The notes: a model not told the origin generated them from the letters alone. DNA of 64,000 nt from Paraburkholderia madseniana (GCF_009690905.1 NZ_VOSW01000051.1:1-64000); one strand, 5' to 3'. Shown: positions 43,793 through 52,868, counted from the stretch's first letter. Program-made: numbers and translations.

Positions 43793-44515
43793 ATGGCGGT
43801 GACCCGGACCCTGGTGCAGCGCGATGCATCCACGCAACTGGTGGATGGGGGCGGCGAGGTCGATTGCGACGCGGGCACCCGTGCGCTTATCCGTGAGCTT
43901 CACGATTCGGTCGCACAGCAACTGGGCTTCATGTCGTTTCTCGTCAGCCGTGTGCAACAGCAGGTGCGCAATCCCGAGGCCGCCGAACCGCTGCTCGCGG
44001 AATTGCGGACCACGATGACGCGGTTGCAGCGCGACGTTCGCCAGTTGATCACCGGTGCGCGCCTGACGCTCGAAGGGCGCTCGTGGCGCCAGGCGCTGGC
44101 TGATTCCGTCGATGAATTTTCGCGTCGCTGCAACGTGGTCTTCGAACTGGATAACCGCATGCCGGAAATCGAACTCGCGCCGGATGTCGCGCTGCACGCA
44201 TTGCAGATCGTGCGCGAAGCGTTGTCGAATGTGGTCCGCCACGCGCATGCAAGACATGCGCGGATTGAAGTGATAGACGACCCCGCAGGCGCTTTGTGTG
44301 TGACCGTGACTGACGACGGGCTCGGATTGCGGCCCGCATCGGTAGAGGAAAATCACTATGGCTTGGAGATCATGCGCGAGCGGGCGCGTGCGATAGGCGC
44401 GCAAGTTGCAATCGAGAATGTGCAGCCGAATGGCACGCGGGTGCGCCTGCTTGTCCCGAATGACGATGCCAGAAAGGAGTTCCTTGATGGGTCCGACGAC
44501 GTTGCTTCTGATTGA
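43793..44515 (+). CDS. Soluble NarL-type sensor histidine kinase
   Basis: A 240-residue HPK7/NarL-type kinase without transmembrane or input domain. H-box is RELHDSVAQQLGF (His about 34), N-box REALSNVVRHAHARH (about 145-159) and G-box DDGLGLRP (about 176-183). It phosphorylates the response regulator encoded next. I start at ATG 43793 (GGGGTGG upstream); GTG at 43784 is possible. It overlaps the response regulator gene by 29 bp. Because it has no sensor domain, the signal may come from the PAS-only protein encoded at 45150. Confidence 0.9.
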   Translation: MAVTRTLVQRDASTQLVDGGGEVDCDAGTRALIRELHDSVAQQLGFMSFLVSRVQQQVRNPEAAEPLLAELRTTMTRLQRDVRQLITGARLTLEGRSWRQALADSVDEFSRRCNVVFELDNRMPEIELAPDVALHALQIVREALSNVVRHAHARHARIEVIDDPAGALCVTVTDDGLGLRPASVEENHYGLEIMRERARAIGAQVAIENVQPNGTRVRLLVPNDDARKEFLDGSDDVASD

Positions 44516-45134
44516 CGACCATCCGCTGTTCAGGCGTGGCCTCGCCGAGTACTTCAACTCGACCGGGGAGTTTCAGGTAGTCGGCGAAGCTTCCAGCGGC
44601 CGGCAGGGCATTGCGCTCGCGGAGCAGTTACGACCCGGCCTGATCCTGATCGATCTTCACATGCCGGGACTCGGCGGCTTGCATGTGCTCGATGAATTGG
44701 GCCAGCTCGAGATCGAGAGCCGCAAAGTCGTGCTGACCGCTTCGCTCGATCGCAAGGAGTTATTGAGCGCGCTTCGTCTCGGTGCCGACGGCTATATGCT
44801 GAAGGAAACCGAGCCCGACGATCTGCGCTTATACATACGCAACTGCGTGCAGGGCGTGATCGTGCTGGACGATTGTCTGGTCACCCTGCTTGCGAAAGAC
44901 GACGATGGTCCCGAAGGTGAAGGAGGCGCTCGCCGGGTCGAACTGACCGAGCGTGAAGCGCAGACACTGGCGCTCATTTCGGAAGGCATGAGCAACAAGC
45001 AGATCGCCCGGCAATTGGGCATCAGCGATGGCACCGTTAAGGTCTATGTAAAGAATCTGCTGCGCAAGCTGAATTTGCGTTCCCGGCTCGAACTGGCAGC
45101 GTGGGTTCACCGCGATGCTCTTACGCGTCAATGA
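44487..45134 (+). CDS. NarL/LuxR-family response regulator
   Basis: A 215-residue regulator. The receiver domain is residues 1-120, with DDHPLF at the start, phosphoacceptor Asp in LILIDLHMPG (about 54) and a switch Thr/Lys in VVLTASLDR and GYMLKETEPD. The LuxR helix-turn-helix is at about 150-205 (LTEREAQTLALISEGMSNKQ). AAAGGAG lies seven bases before ATG 44487. It is the cognate partner of the kinase and the most likely regulator of the divergent dmm-purU-tmm-tdm operon. Confidence 0.93.
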   Translation: MGPTTLLLIDDHPLFRRGLAEYFNSTGEFQVVGEASSGRQGIALAEQLRPGLILIDLHMPGLGGLHVLDELGQLEIESRKVVLTASLDRKELLSALRLGADGYMLKETEPDDLRLYIRNCVQGVIVLDDCLVTLLAKDDDGPEGEGGARRVELTEREAQTLALISEGMSNKQIARQLGISDGTVKVYVKNLLRKLNLRSRLELAAWVHRDALTRQ

Positions 45135-45149
45135 TGAAGGCGTAAACGA

Positions 45150-45890
45150 ATGCAAGACAATGCTGTTGTAAGCGAATTCGCCGCAGCCGCGATGAACCTC
45201 GATGCCTATCCGGTCGCGTTGCTTCAAGTGGATAACGAGGGCAGCATTCGCAGCGCTAACGCTGCATGGTCCGAACTGATGGATGCAGGCGCCGTGGGCG
45301 TCGAGATGGCCGCATATGTCCATCCGGAGGATCGCCTGATCTGGCGCGAGATGCTGGCGCGGCTGCGTAACGAAACCGGCGTCTGTAGCCGCGAGCGGAT
45401 ACGCTTCGTTCATCCTCGCGGTCAGCTTCGCTGGTTGGAGGTGGCATGTCGCCGGCACGAAGACGCCTTCTTTATCTCCGCGTTCGACACCACGGCGCAA
45501 AAGCGTCAGGAGACTTCAATCGAAGCCAGGTTGCGTAGTGCGATGGGACTCCTGAACGGCGTACCGGGATTGATTTATCGCGGCCGCAACAATCCATCGT
45601 GGTCAATGGAATTCGTCAGCGACGGCTGCGAAGAGTTGACGGGCTATCCGGCCGCCTGGTTTGTCGACAGTCACGAACATAGCTACAGCCAGTTGATCGT
45701 GCCGGACGACGTCGATTACGTCTGGCGTGGCGTGCAGGAAGCACTGGCGGATCGCAGGCCGTTCGAACTGCGTTATCGCATTCGCGGCGCGAATGGCGAT
45801 GTGAGAAACGTATGGGAGCGCGGCATCGGTATTTATTCGGCCAGCAGCGAGGTGCTGGGTATCGAAGGCGCGATCTTTGCCGTGCGATGA
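45150..45890 (+). CDS. PAS-PAS protein without output domain
   Basis: A 246-residue soluble protein made of two PAS domains, about 12-115 (NLDAYPVALLQVDNEGSIRS...) and about 130-245 (LNGVPGLIYRGRNNPSWSMEF...GIYSASSEVLGIEG). It has no kinase, cyclase or HTH output. It lies 15 bp downstream of the response regulator gene in the same operon. It may be the detached sensor for the input-less kinase, or it may bind haem, flavin or an amine directly. This is inference from operon structure. Confidence 0.85.
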   Translation: MQDNAVVSEFAAAAMNLDAYPVALLQVDNEGSIRSANAAWSELMDAGAVGVEMAAYVHPEDRLIWREMLARLRNETGVCSRERIRFVHPRGQLRWLEVACRRHEDAFFISAFDTTAQKRQETSIEARLRSAMGLLNGVPGLIYRGRNNPSWSMEFVSDGCEELTGYPAAWFVDSHEHSYSQLIVPDDVDYVWRGVQEALADRRPFELRYRIRGANGDVRNVWERGIGIYSASSEVLGIEGAIFAVR

Positions 45891-45894
45891 ACTT

Positions 45895-45930
45895 CGCCCG
45901 TGTTGCGCGGAGATTCGCGCAACACGGGCG
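45895..45930. terminator. Convergent terminator hairpin
   Basis: A perfect 15-bp stem (CGCCCGTGTTGCGCG / CGCGCAACACGGGCG) with a 6-nt loop between the PAS gene and the convergent permease gene. T-runs are poor, but strength and position fit a shared terminator. Confidence 0.7.
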
Positions 45931-45956
45931 TTCGGTCTTCAGAGCAACGCGCGCAA

Positions 45957-47645
45957 TCAGGTCGTGATCCAGTGGCTCACGAAGACGACTACCACGCCGA
46001 GCACTAACGCCGCATACGGCAGGAAACCCGCGCGCCGTTTGGTACTGGCGTTCGAAAGATCCATGTCGTCCAGCATTGCGTCCGGGAAGCGGCCTTTGTC
46101 AGTCACGTAGTGGCGCCAGATGAACACCGGCACGATCAGCGCCGAGAAGACGATGCCCGAAATCAGCGTGCCCTTGCCCCATACATCCGCACCCAGTCCC
46201 ATCAGTGCGAGATTGACGAACGACAACACGGCGCCGGCGCCGAGTACCCATTTTGGCGCTTTGAAAGGGCGCTCCCAGGTTGGCCGGTCGAGCCGATGGA
46301 TCCACGCGGCATTGAGATTCAGGAAGTTGAAGATGATGTAGCCGACATTCGACATCGCGAGTACGACGACGTAGTCGGACATCAGCAGCAGCACGAGATT
46401 GAATACGAGGTCGGTCCACATCGCGCGGGTCGGTGCGCCGTTGTGGTTGACGTGCGAAAGATATTTGGGCAGCCAGCCGTCGACGGAAGCCTGGTAGAGC
46501 GTGCGCGACGAGCCCGCCATCGAGGTCATGATGGCGAGTACGAGCGCGAACACCAGCATGGGCTTCAGAATGAATTCACCCCAGTTGCCGGCATGCACGA
46601 TTTTCGCCATCGCTTCGGAAACACCCATGCCGCTGTAGATGCCAGGCGAAAGAATGCCGTCATAGACAGCGGGTTGCGTCACATTGCCAGCGGCATCCTT
46701 GACCTCGGGCGAGACGAGTTGGCCGAGACCGAGGGCGCCCTGGAACGCGAGTGGGACTAGCGTAAAGAACACGAGGCACAGGAGTCCGGAATAGACAATC
46801 GCCTTGACCGTGTCGCGGCGCGGGTCCTTGAATTCGCGTGTATAACAGACTGCCGTTTCGAATCCGTAGGTGGACCAGGCCGCGATAAAGAGTCCGCCGG
46901 CCATCAGTTCGATACCGCTCAGATTCCACGTGCCGTCTATCACGCGGCCGCCGGCGTCTTTTGCCAGCGGATAGAGCGGGAAAAGATTGTGCATTGGCAG
47001 ATCGCCCGTCAGCAGCGGGTAGACGCCGACCAACAGGAGCGGCAGCAGTGCGGAGATCGCGAGAATCATCTGGAGCCGCGCGGCTTGAAGGATGCCGCGG
47101 TGCTGGATCGCGAAGGTTGTCAGCAGAATCGCGGCACCGATCACGAAAGTGGCATTGACTCGCAGACTCAGGCCGCTCGACAACCAACCCAGATCGACCA
47201 GCGTGATTTGCCAGGTGTTGATTGCGGCGGTCGCCGGGAACAACATGTTCAGCACGTAGCCTGCGCCGAGGCCCGAGCCGATCGCCAATACCGGCGACCA
47301 CGCGAACCAGTTGCACCACACGGAGAGCGGAGCGAGCAGCTTGCTGTAGCGCACCCAGGCGACCGCGCCATACACCGATGCGCCGCCGGACTTGTGCGGA
47401 AACAGCCCGGCGATCTCAGCATAGGAAAAGGACTGGATGAAGCCGAAACAGATCGAAATCGCCCAGATGATCCACGACGGCTTGCCGACGGTCGCCGCAA
47501 TCGAGCCGATCGAGAACAGCACCAGCGCCGGTACGCCGCTGGCTACCCAGAATGCGCCTGCCCAGCCGATCTTTCTATGAAGTCCTGTTGCGTCTATCGG
47601 CGCGGCAAGATGAAGCTCCTGACCTGCATCATTTACGGAACTCAC
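45957..47645 (-). CDS. APC-superfamily permease
   Basis: A 562-residue APC transporter with about 12 hydrophobic segments and extended loops. It shows the family start (HRKIGWAGAFWVASGVPALV), GASVYGAVAWVRYSKLLAPL and WSTYGFETAVCYTREFKDPR, and a C-terminal pair of helices. I start at GTG 47645, because GGAGAG lies six bases upstream; the longer frame to 47693 adds 16 residues with no such site. It is convergent with the kinase operon at the edge of the amine island, so it may import a methylated amine or amino acid; the substrate is unproven. Confidence 0.88.
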   Translation of the reverse strand: MSSVNDAGQELHLAAPIDATGLHRKIGWAGAFWVASGVPALVLFSIGSIAATVGKPSWIIWAISICFGFIQSFSYAEIAGLFPHKSGGASVYGAVAWVRYSKLLAPLSVWCNWFAWSPVLAIGSGLGAGYVLNMLFPATAAINTWQITLVDLGWLSSGLSLRVNATFVIGAAILLTTFAIQHRGILQAARLQMILAISALLPLLLVGVYPLLTGDLPMHNLFPLYPLAKDAGGRVIDGTWNLSGIELMAGGLFIAAWSTYGFETAVCYTREFKDPRRDTVKAIVYSGLLCLVFFTLVPLAFQGALGLGQLVSPEVKDAAGNVTQPAVYDGILSPGIYSGMGVSEAMAKIVHAGNWGEFILKPMLVFALVLAIMTSMAGSSRTLYQASVDGWLPKYLSHVNHNGAPTRAMWTDLVFNLVLLLMSDYVVVLAMSNVGYIIFNFLNLNAAWIHRLDRPTWERPFKAPKWVLGAGAVLSFVNLALMGLGADVWGKGTLISGIVFSALIVPVFIWRHYVTDKGRFPDAMLDDMDLSNASTKRRAGFLPYAALVLGVVVVFVSHWITT

Positions 47646-47838
47646 GTTCGGCTCTCCAGAGGTGTTGTCACTCTGGCGACATTCACCGGCCAATATCGGT
47701 GGGGCAAGCGGCGCGAAGAGGTACTCCCTTGGAGGGGGAAATGGGAAATCCTCTGTAGACTAAGTCGCAGTTCCGCCTTTTAGATCTGGTATTTTTTGTT
47801 TTCAACCCAGCCGGCTTCATAACCAAGGATCTGCACAG

Positions 47839-48534
47839 ATGAGCTTCATCCACTTTATTGGCGGCGAGAAGGGCGGCGTCGGCAAATCGCTGGTCGCCCG
47901 CGTTTTGGCCCAGTATTTTATCGACGAGAGTATTCAGTTCGTCGGTTTTGACACCGACAAATCACATGGCGCCTTGTTGCGCTTCTATGCCGATTTTGCA
48001 GCTCCGGCAGTACTCGATCAGCACGACAGCCTGGATCCCATTATCGAACATGCACTCGAAGATCCGCAGCGGCGTGTTCTGGTCGATCTTGCCGCTCAAA
48101 CGCAGCAGTCTCTCGGACAATGGCTGGACGATGCGGACGTCATCGGTCTTGCCGAAGAGCACGGTCTAACGCTGACCTGGTGGCACGTCATGGACGCAGG
48201 ACGCGATTCGGTCGATCTGCTGCGACAGTGGCTCGACCAGTTTGGTGGACGAATCAAGCTGGTGATCGTATTGAACGAACTTCGCGGTGACCGCTTCGAG
48301 ATCCTGGACGCATCCGGTGAACTCGCGCGTGCTGAAGCGCTCGGCGCGAGCGTGATCACGCTGCGCCGGCTGCCCGACGCGACGATGCAGAAGATCGATC
48401 GGCAAAGCGCAAGCTTTTGGGCAGCCATCAATCATCATGATCGCGCCGCCGCAGGCTTGGGCATGCTTGAGCGGCAACGCGTCAAAGTGTGGCTACATCG
48501 CGCTTATGGTGAATTGGCCAAGCTCGCCTTATAG
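47839..48534 (+). CDS. Orphan ParA/MinD-type ATPase
   Basis: A 231-residue P-loop ATPase with the deviant Walker A GGEKGGVGKS (about 8-17) and a switch region VGFDTDKSHGALLRFY (about 34-49). The second half lacks the membrane-targeting helix of MinD. No ParB, parS-like repeat or plasmid gene is near. It resembles the ParA-type proteins found next to mobilisation or phage genes. AAGGA lies about ten bases before the ATG. Its role here is unknown. Confidence 0.85.
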   Translation: MSFIHFIGGEKGGVGKSLVARVLAQYFIDESIQFVGFDTDKSHGALLRFYADFAAPAVLDQHDSLDPIIEHALEDPQRRVLVDLAAQTQQSLGQWLDDADVIGLAEEHGLTLTWWHVMDAGRDSVDLLRQWLDQFGGRIKLVIVLNELRGDRFEILDASGELARAEALGASVITLRRLPDATMQKIDRQSASFWAAINHHDRAAAGLGMLERQRVKVWLHRAYGELAKLAL

Positions 48535-48551
48535 CTGCGCACCGACTGGCC

Positions 48552-49505
48552 TCACGCCGCGGTCAGGATGTCTGGTAACCGATCCACCCGCGGCTCAATC
48601 AACTGGGAGCTGATGAAAGCCCAAAGCTGTTCTGCCGCCTGGCCCCGCTCCTTGACCGGGCGGTACAGGCGTATCTCCAACTCAGTCGCCCAGATGTCCG
48701 AGCCAGCGCGAACCAGATTTCCTTCGCTTAACTCTTTGGCGATACAGCTTTCCGGAAGCCAGCCGATTCCGTGGCCGGCTACAACCATGCCTTTTAACGC
48801 CTCTGACATGTGGGTCTCAAAGCAGCGGAACAGCGAGTACGGTTCCGTCGCGTTCATCAACAGCATTTCGACAACGTTGCCAAGGAATGCACCGGATGAG
48901 TAGGCGAGCAGGGGCAGCGGTCTGCTGCTCTTGCCAGGGAGTTCGAAGAGAGGCTTGCCGTCACTGCCTGCTGCCGAGACAGGCACGATGCGCTCGACAC
49001 CGAGTGTAAGGAAAGGAAAGTGATTGGGATCGAGAGCGATCGGCAATTGCGGGTGGTGATAGCCAATCAGCAGGTCGCAGTCGCCTGCCACGAGGTGTTG
49101 CACACCCTCGGGCACGTTGACGGCCTGAACCCGGGCCATGATGTGGCCGAACTCGCTGGTCAGGCGCTTGAGCCAGTCGGGAAAAAGCGTAAAGACGAGT
49201 GTATGGGCAACCGCGAAATGAACCACATGGTCGTTTTCGGCGAACTGTTCGTACCCGCCCACCAGGTTGCGTGCCGCATGCATGCTGCGCAGGATGTCCG
49301 CCGCGAGACTGCGAAACATCCGGCCGGCGGGCGTGAGGGTGATCGGATTGACGCTGCGATCGACGAGCTTCGTGCCCATCCACGTTTCGAGCGCCACGAT
49401 CCGTCTACTGAAAGCTGACTGGGTGAGATGCCGGCTGCGCGCCGACCGGGAGAAACTCTTCGTATCCGAAAGGCTAAGAAAGTCTTCCAACCACTTTGCT
49501 TCCAT
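48552..49505 (-). CDS. LysR-family regulator (HypT/YjiE-like)
   Basis: A 317-residue LysR protein. The N-terminus (MEAKWLEDFLSLSDTKSFSR) and effector domain, with GIGWLPESCI near the end, resemble E. coli HypT/YjiE, the hypochlorite-responsive regulator; the similarity was judged by eye. The Met residues that HypT uses for sensing cannot be placed with certainty. I start at ATG 49505; an upstream TTG at 49535 would add ten residues. It is convergent with the ParA gene and divergent from the asparagine-type permease at 49848. Confidence 0.88.
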   Translation of the reverse strand: MEAKWLEDFLSLSDTKSFSRSARSRHLTQSAFSRRIVALETWMGTKLVDRSVNPITLTPAGRMFRSLAADILRSMHAARNLVGGYEQFAENDHVVHFAVAHTLVFTLFPDWLKRLTSEFGHIMARVQAVNVPEGVQHLVAGDCDLLIGYHHPQLPIALDPNHFPFLTLGVERIVPVSAAGSDGKPLFELPGKSSRPLPLLAYSSGAFLGNVVEMLLMNATEPYSLFRCFETHMSEALKGMVVAGHGIGWLPESCIAKELSEGNLVRAGSDIWATELEIRLYRPVKERGQAAEQLWAFISSQLIEPRVDRLPDILTAA

Positions 49506-49847
49506 ATTGATCACTTGTGTTGGGTCAATCGACAACCGCGTCTGTGCGACGCGGCAACGCTAGCCTACCGTTCCTCATTGCAAGAATACCGATGTTTTTT
49601 TTCGATAGGTGTTAGTCGAAATATGCATGAGCGTTGCCCCCATAAATTGGGCTACATACCTTTTGTCTGCCTGCCCTCGGTGACCCGATACAAACTGCCC
49701 TTGGTCCGGCGCTAAAAACGAACGACTGTTCAAAAATTTACGTTGTTGATTTGCAGCTTAATCGATGCGCCATCGCGCATACATCCTTCCGTATATGTCT
49801 CCGGGATTGCGAAGTCAAGTGCCCGCATTAAAAGGATTGAACTGATT
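49506..49847. other. Intergenic region between LysR and permease genes
   Basis: About 340 bp without a supported gene. It carries the leaders of two divergent genes, including TTTTTTTTCGATAGG at about 49593-49607 and several AT-rich patches, and is where a LysR operator for the permease is expected. I could not settle on a promoter. Confidence 0.5.
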
Positions 49848-51344
49848 ATGTCCACACTGCACAACCCAAATTCCCCGGCATCCCCTGGCGACGTAGATAA
49901 GAAAAGCTGGCTGGAGTCGCACGAAGCGGGATATCACAAAACGTTGGGTAATCGTCAGGTTCAGATGATTGCCATTGGCGGCGCGATCGGCACTGGCCTC
50001 TTTCTCGGCGCGGGCGCGCGCCTGCAAATAGCGGGTCCTTCGCTTGCCGTCGTCTATCTTGTCTGTGGCGTTTTCTCGTTTCTGATCCTGCGCGCGCTGG
50101 GTGAGCTGGTGATGCATCGGCCGAGCAGTGGCAGCTTCGTGTCGTACGCCCGGGAGTTCCTCGGTGAAAAAGCTTCGTATGTCGCCGGCTGGATGTACTT
50201 CCTGAACTGGGCGATGACCGGCATCGTCGACATCACGGCCGTCGCGCTGTACATGCATTACTGGGCGGCGTTCTCGTCCGTGCCGCAATGGATCTTCGCA
50301 CTGATTGCGCTATGCATCGTCGCGGCGATGAACCTGATCGGCGTGAAATGGTTTGCCGAAATGGAGTTCTGGTTCGCGCTCATCAAGGTTGCCGCGATCT
50401 CGCTGTTCCTCGTGATCGGCTCGATCATTCTGGGTACCGGGACGCACGTCGGCGGGCACACCACGGGGGTGCATCTGATCAGCGAGAACGGTGGGCTGTT
50501 CCCGCATGGTTTGCTGCCTGCGCTGGTGCTCGTGCAGGGCGTCGTGTTCGCGTTCGCCGGCGTCGAGCTGGTCGGCACGGCTGCGGGCGAATGCAAGGAC
50601 GCGCGCAAGGTGCTGCCGCGCGCCATCAACAGCGTGATCTGGCGCATCGCCGTGTTCTATGTGGGCGCGGTGGTATTGCTGGTCTGTCTGTTGCCGTGGA
50701 GTGCCTACAAGGCGGGGCAGAGCCCGTTCGTCACGTTCTTCGCCGCGCTCGGCGTGCCGGGTGTCGGCTCGGTCATGAATGTCGTCGTGCTGTCGGCGGC
50801 GCTGTCGAGCCTGAACTCGGGGCTGTATTCGACCGGGCGGGTGTTGCGTGCGTTGTCGATGGGCGGCTCCGCGCCGCATTTCCTGTCCCGCATGAGCTCG
50901 CAGTCGGTGCCGTACGCCGGCATTCTGGTCACGGTCGCGATCTACATCGTGGGTGTCGTGCTGAACTATTTCGTGCCGTCGAGCGTGTTCGAAATCGTGC
51001 TCAACGTGGCCTCGCTCGGTATTCTCAGCACTTGGGGATTCATCGTGGTTTGCCAGATGAAGCTCCGTCAGGCGGTGGCCCGTGGTGAGGCTGAGCCGGT
51101 GACGTTCAGAATGCCGGGCGCGCCGGTGACGTCCTGGCTGACACTGGCGTTTCTGGTGGGGGTGCTGGTACTGATGGCATTCGACTATCCGAACGGCACG
51201 TGGACCGTTGCCGCGATTCCGGTCGTGGCTCTGATCCTGGTTGCCGGCTGGTACGGGGTGCGCCGCCGCGCGCATGCGATGATGAAGCCGACGATCCCGT
51301 CGGTCGCCCTGACTCAGAGCGTGCTCGAGGACAACGCGGGCTAA
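49848..51344 (+). CDS. ansP: Amino acid permease (L-asparagine type)
   Basis: A 498-residue APC permease of the amino acid transporter family, closest in length and N-terminal sequence to L-asparagine permease AnsP. Typical blocks: GYHKTLGNRQVQMIAIGGAI and GTGLFLGAGA in TM1, FAFAGVELVGTAAGE in TM6, LSSLNSGLYSTGRVLRALS in TM8. AAGGA precedes the ATG by about 12 bases. Aspartate ammonia-lyase and a dicarboxylate symporter lie further down, consistent with asparagine/aspartate use, though they are not in one operon. Confidence 0.85.
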   Translation: MSTLHNPNSPASPGDVDKKSWLESHEAGYHKTLGNRQVQMIAIGGAIGTGLFLGAGARLQIAGPSLAVVYLVCGVFSFLILRALGELVMHRPSSGSFVSYAREFLGEKASYVAGWMYFLNWAMTGIVDITAVALYMHYWAAFSSVPQWIFALIALCIVAAMNLIGVKWFAEMEFWFALIKVAAISLFLVIGSIILGTGTHVGGHTTGVHLISENGGLFPHGLLPALVLVQGVVFAFAGVELVGTAAGECKDARKVLPRAINSVIWRIAVFYVGAVVLLVCLLPWSAYKAGQSPFVTFFAALGVPGVGSVMNVVVLSAALSSLNSGLYSTGRVLRALSMGGSAPHFLSRMSSQSVPYAGILVTVAIYIVGVVLNYFVPSSVFEIVLNVASLGILSTWGFIVVCQMKLRQAVARGEAEPVTFRMPGAPVTSWLTLAFLVGVLVLMAFDYPNGTWTVAAIPVVALILVAGWYGVRRRAHAMMKPTIPSVALTQSVLEDNAG

Positions 51345-51355
51345 TGCGGGCTAAT
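51336..51355. repeat. 10-bp tandem duplication across a stop codon
   Basis: GCGGGCTAAT occurs twice in direct tandem. The first copy contains the stop codon of the permease gene. It probably arose by replication slippage. Confidence 0.8.
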
Positions 51356-51387
51356 GCGGCGGCGCGCAGCGCCTCCCTGTTGCATCG

Positions 51388-51422
51388 ACAACAACAGTAA
51401 CAACAGCAACAACAGCAATAAC
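51388..51422. repeat. Short CAACAG tandem repeat
   Basis: Three near-exact copies of AACAACAGY form an A/C-rich tract, ending 15 bp before the GTG of the next gene. It lies in the 5' leader and may be a slippage-prone or translational-enhancer-like sequence. Confidence 0.6.
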
Positions 51423-51436
51423 GACGGAGAACCGAA

Positions 51437-52852
51437 GTGAAGCCATTCGATGAGATGCTGACGTCCGCTGACGGGGTCCGCGCGCCTTATGAACTGCTAA
51501 AGCAATGGCTCGATACGCAGCATCCTGCGAATCTCGCGCAGAAGGCGGATGACGCGGAAAGCGTGTTCCGCAAGACGGGCATTACGTTTGCCGTGTACGG
51601 CGAAGAAGAGGCGGCCGAGCGTCTGATTCCGTTCGACATCATCCCGCGCATCATTTCCGGTTCGGAATGGACGCGCCTTTCGCAAGGCATCGAACAGCGC
51701 GTGATCGCCCTCAACGCCTTTCTCGACGATATCTATCATCGTCAGGAGATCGTGCGCGCCGGGCGTATCCCGAAGGAACTGATCGCCCAGAACGAGGCCT
51801 TTCTGCCGGAGATGATCGGCTTCCGGCCGCCGGGCAATGTCTACACGCACATCATCGGCGTGGACATCGTGCGCACCGCCGAAAACCAGTTCTACGTGCT
51901 GGAAGACAATGCGCGTACACCCTCCGGTGTCTCCTACATGTTGGAGAACCGCGAGACGATGATGCAGCTTTTCCCTGAGCTGTTTCAGCAGGTCAAGGTG
52001 CGGCCGGTCGAAGCCTATCCCCAACTGCTGCGCGAGTCGCTTGCCGCGGTATGTCCGCCCGGCGGCAACCAGGACAATCCGACCATCGCGGTGCTGACGC
52101 CCGGCATCCACAACTCCGCGTACTACGAGCATGCGTTCCTCGCCGACCAGATGGGGGTTCATCTGGTCGAGGGCAGCGATCTCCAGGTCGTGGACGGCCG
52201 CGTGGCCATGCGCACAACCGAAGGGTTCCGCGCCATCGACGTGCTGTATCGCCGGCTCGATGACGCCTATCTCGATCCTCTGACTTTCCGGCCCGATTCC
52301 GTGCTTGGCGTCGCCGGCATCATGGACGTTTACCGCGCGGGCAACATCACGATCGCCAACGCACCGGGCACCGGCATCGCCGACGACAAGGCGATCTATT
52401 CCTATATGCCGGAAATCGTCGAGTTCTACACGGGCCGCAAGTCGATCCTGGAGAACGTGCCGACCTGGCGCTGTTCCGAGCCGGGCAGCCTGAAATACGT
52501 GCTGGATCATCTCGAAGAACTGGTGGTGAAGGAAGTCCACGGGTCGGGTGGGTACGGCATGCTGGTCGGGCCCGCCGCGTCGAAGAAGGAGCGGGAAGAT
52601 TTCGCAGCCAAGCTCAAAACCCGTCCGAACAACTACATCGCGCAACCAACGCTGGCGCTGTCGACCACACCGATCCTGACCGAAAAAGGTCTCGCGCCGC
52701 GCCACGTGGATCTTCGGCCCTTTGTGCTGGTGTCGGACCGCATTCGCATCACGCCGGGCGGTCTGACGCGCGTCGCCTTGAAAGAAGGCTCGCTGGTGGT
52801 CAATTCGAGCCAGGGCGGCGGCACCAAGGACACCTGGGTATTGGCTGACTGA
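51437..52852 (+). CDS. Circularly permuted ATP-grasp protein
   Basis: A 471-residue CP_ATPgrasp_2 protein (formerly DUF404/407). Recognisable parts are IIPRIISGSEWTRLSQGIEQ (about 58-77), EDNARTPSGVSYMLENR (about 156-172), VKEVHGSGGYGMLVGP, RPNNYIAQPTLALSTTP and the HVDLRPFV metal site near the end. This family forms amide bonds between an acid and an amine on an unknown partner. The start is GTG 51437 with GGAG eight bases upstream. It starts the three-gene cassette with the alpha-E and transglutaminase-like genes. Confidence 0.93.
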   Translation: MKPFDEMLTSADGVRAPYELLKQWLDTQHPANLAQKADDAESVFRKTGITFAVYGEEEAAERLIPFDIIPRIISGSEWTRLSQGIEQRVIALNAFLDDIYHRQEIVRAGRIPKELIAQNEAFLPEMIGFRPPGNVYTHIIGVDIVRTAENQFYVLEDNARTPSGVSYMLENRETMMQLFPELFQQVKVRPVEAYPQLLRESLAAVCPPGGNQDNPTIAVLTPGIHNSAYYEHAFLADQMGVHLVEGSDLQVVDGRVAMRTTEGFRAIDVLYRRLDDAYLDPLTFRPDSVLGVAGIMDVYRAGNITIANAPGTGIADDKAIYSYMPEIVEFYTGRKSILENVPTWRCSEPGSLKYVLDHLEELVVKEVHGSGGYGMLVGPAASKKEREDFAAKLKTRPNNYIAQPTLALSTTPILTEKGLAPRHVDLRPFVLVSDRIRITPGGLTRVALKEGSLVVNSSQGGGTKDTWVLAD

Positions 52853-52868
52853 GGGCCGACTGAGGGCC
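52847..52868. repeat. 11-bp tandem duplication across a stop codon
   Basis: GACTGAGGGCC occurs twice in direct tandem; the first contains the ATP-grasp stop codon (TGA 52850-52852) and the second a further TGA. Confidence 0.8.

Noticed and set aside
47839..48534. Plasmid replication or partition module
   Set aside because: No ParB, Rep protein, iterons or parS-like repeats in the surrounding sequence.
51388..51422. CRISPR-like repeat array
   Set aside because: Units are 9 bp with no spacers; it is a simple A/C-rich tandem repeat.
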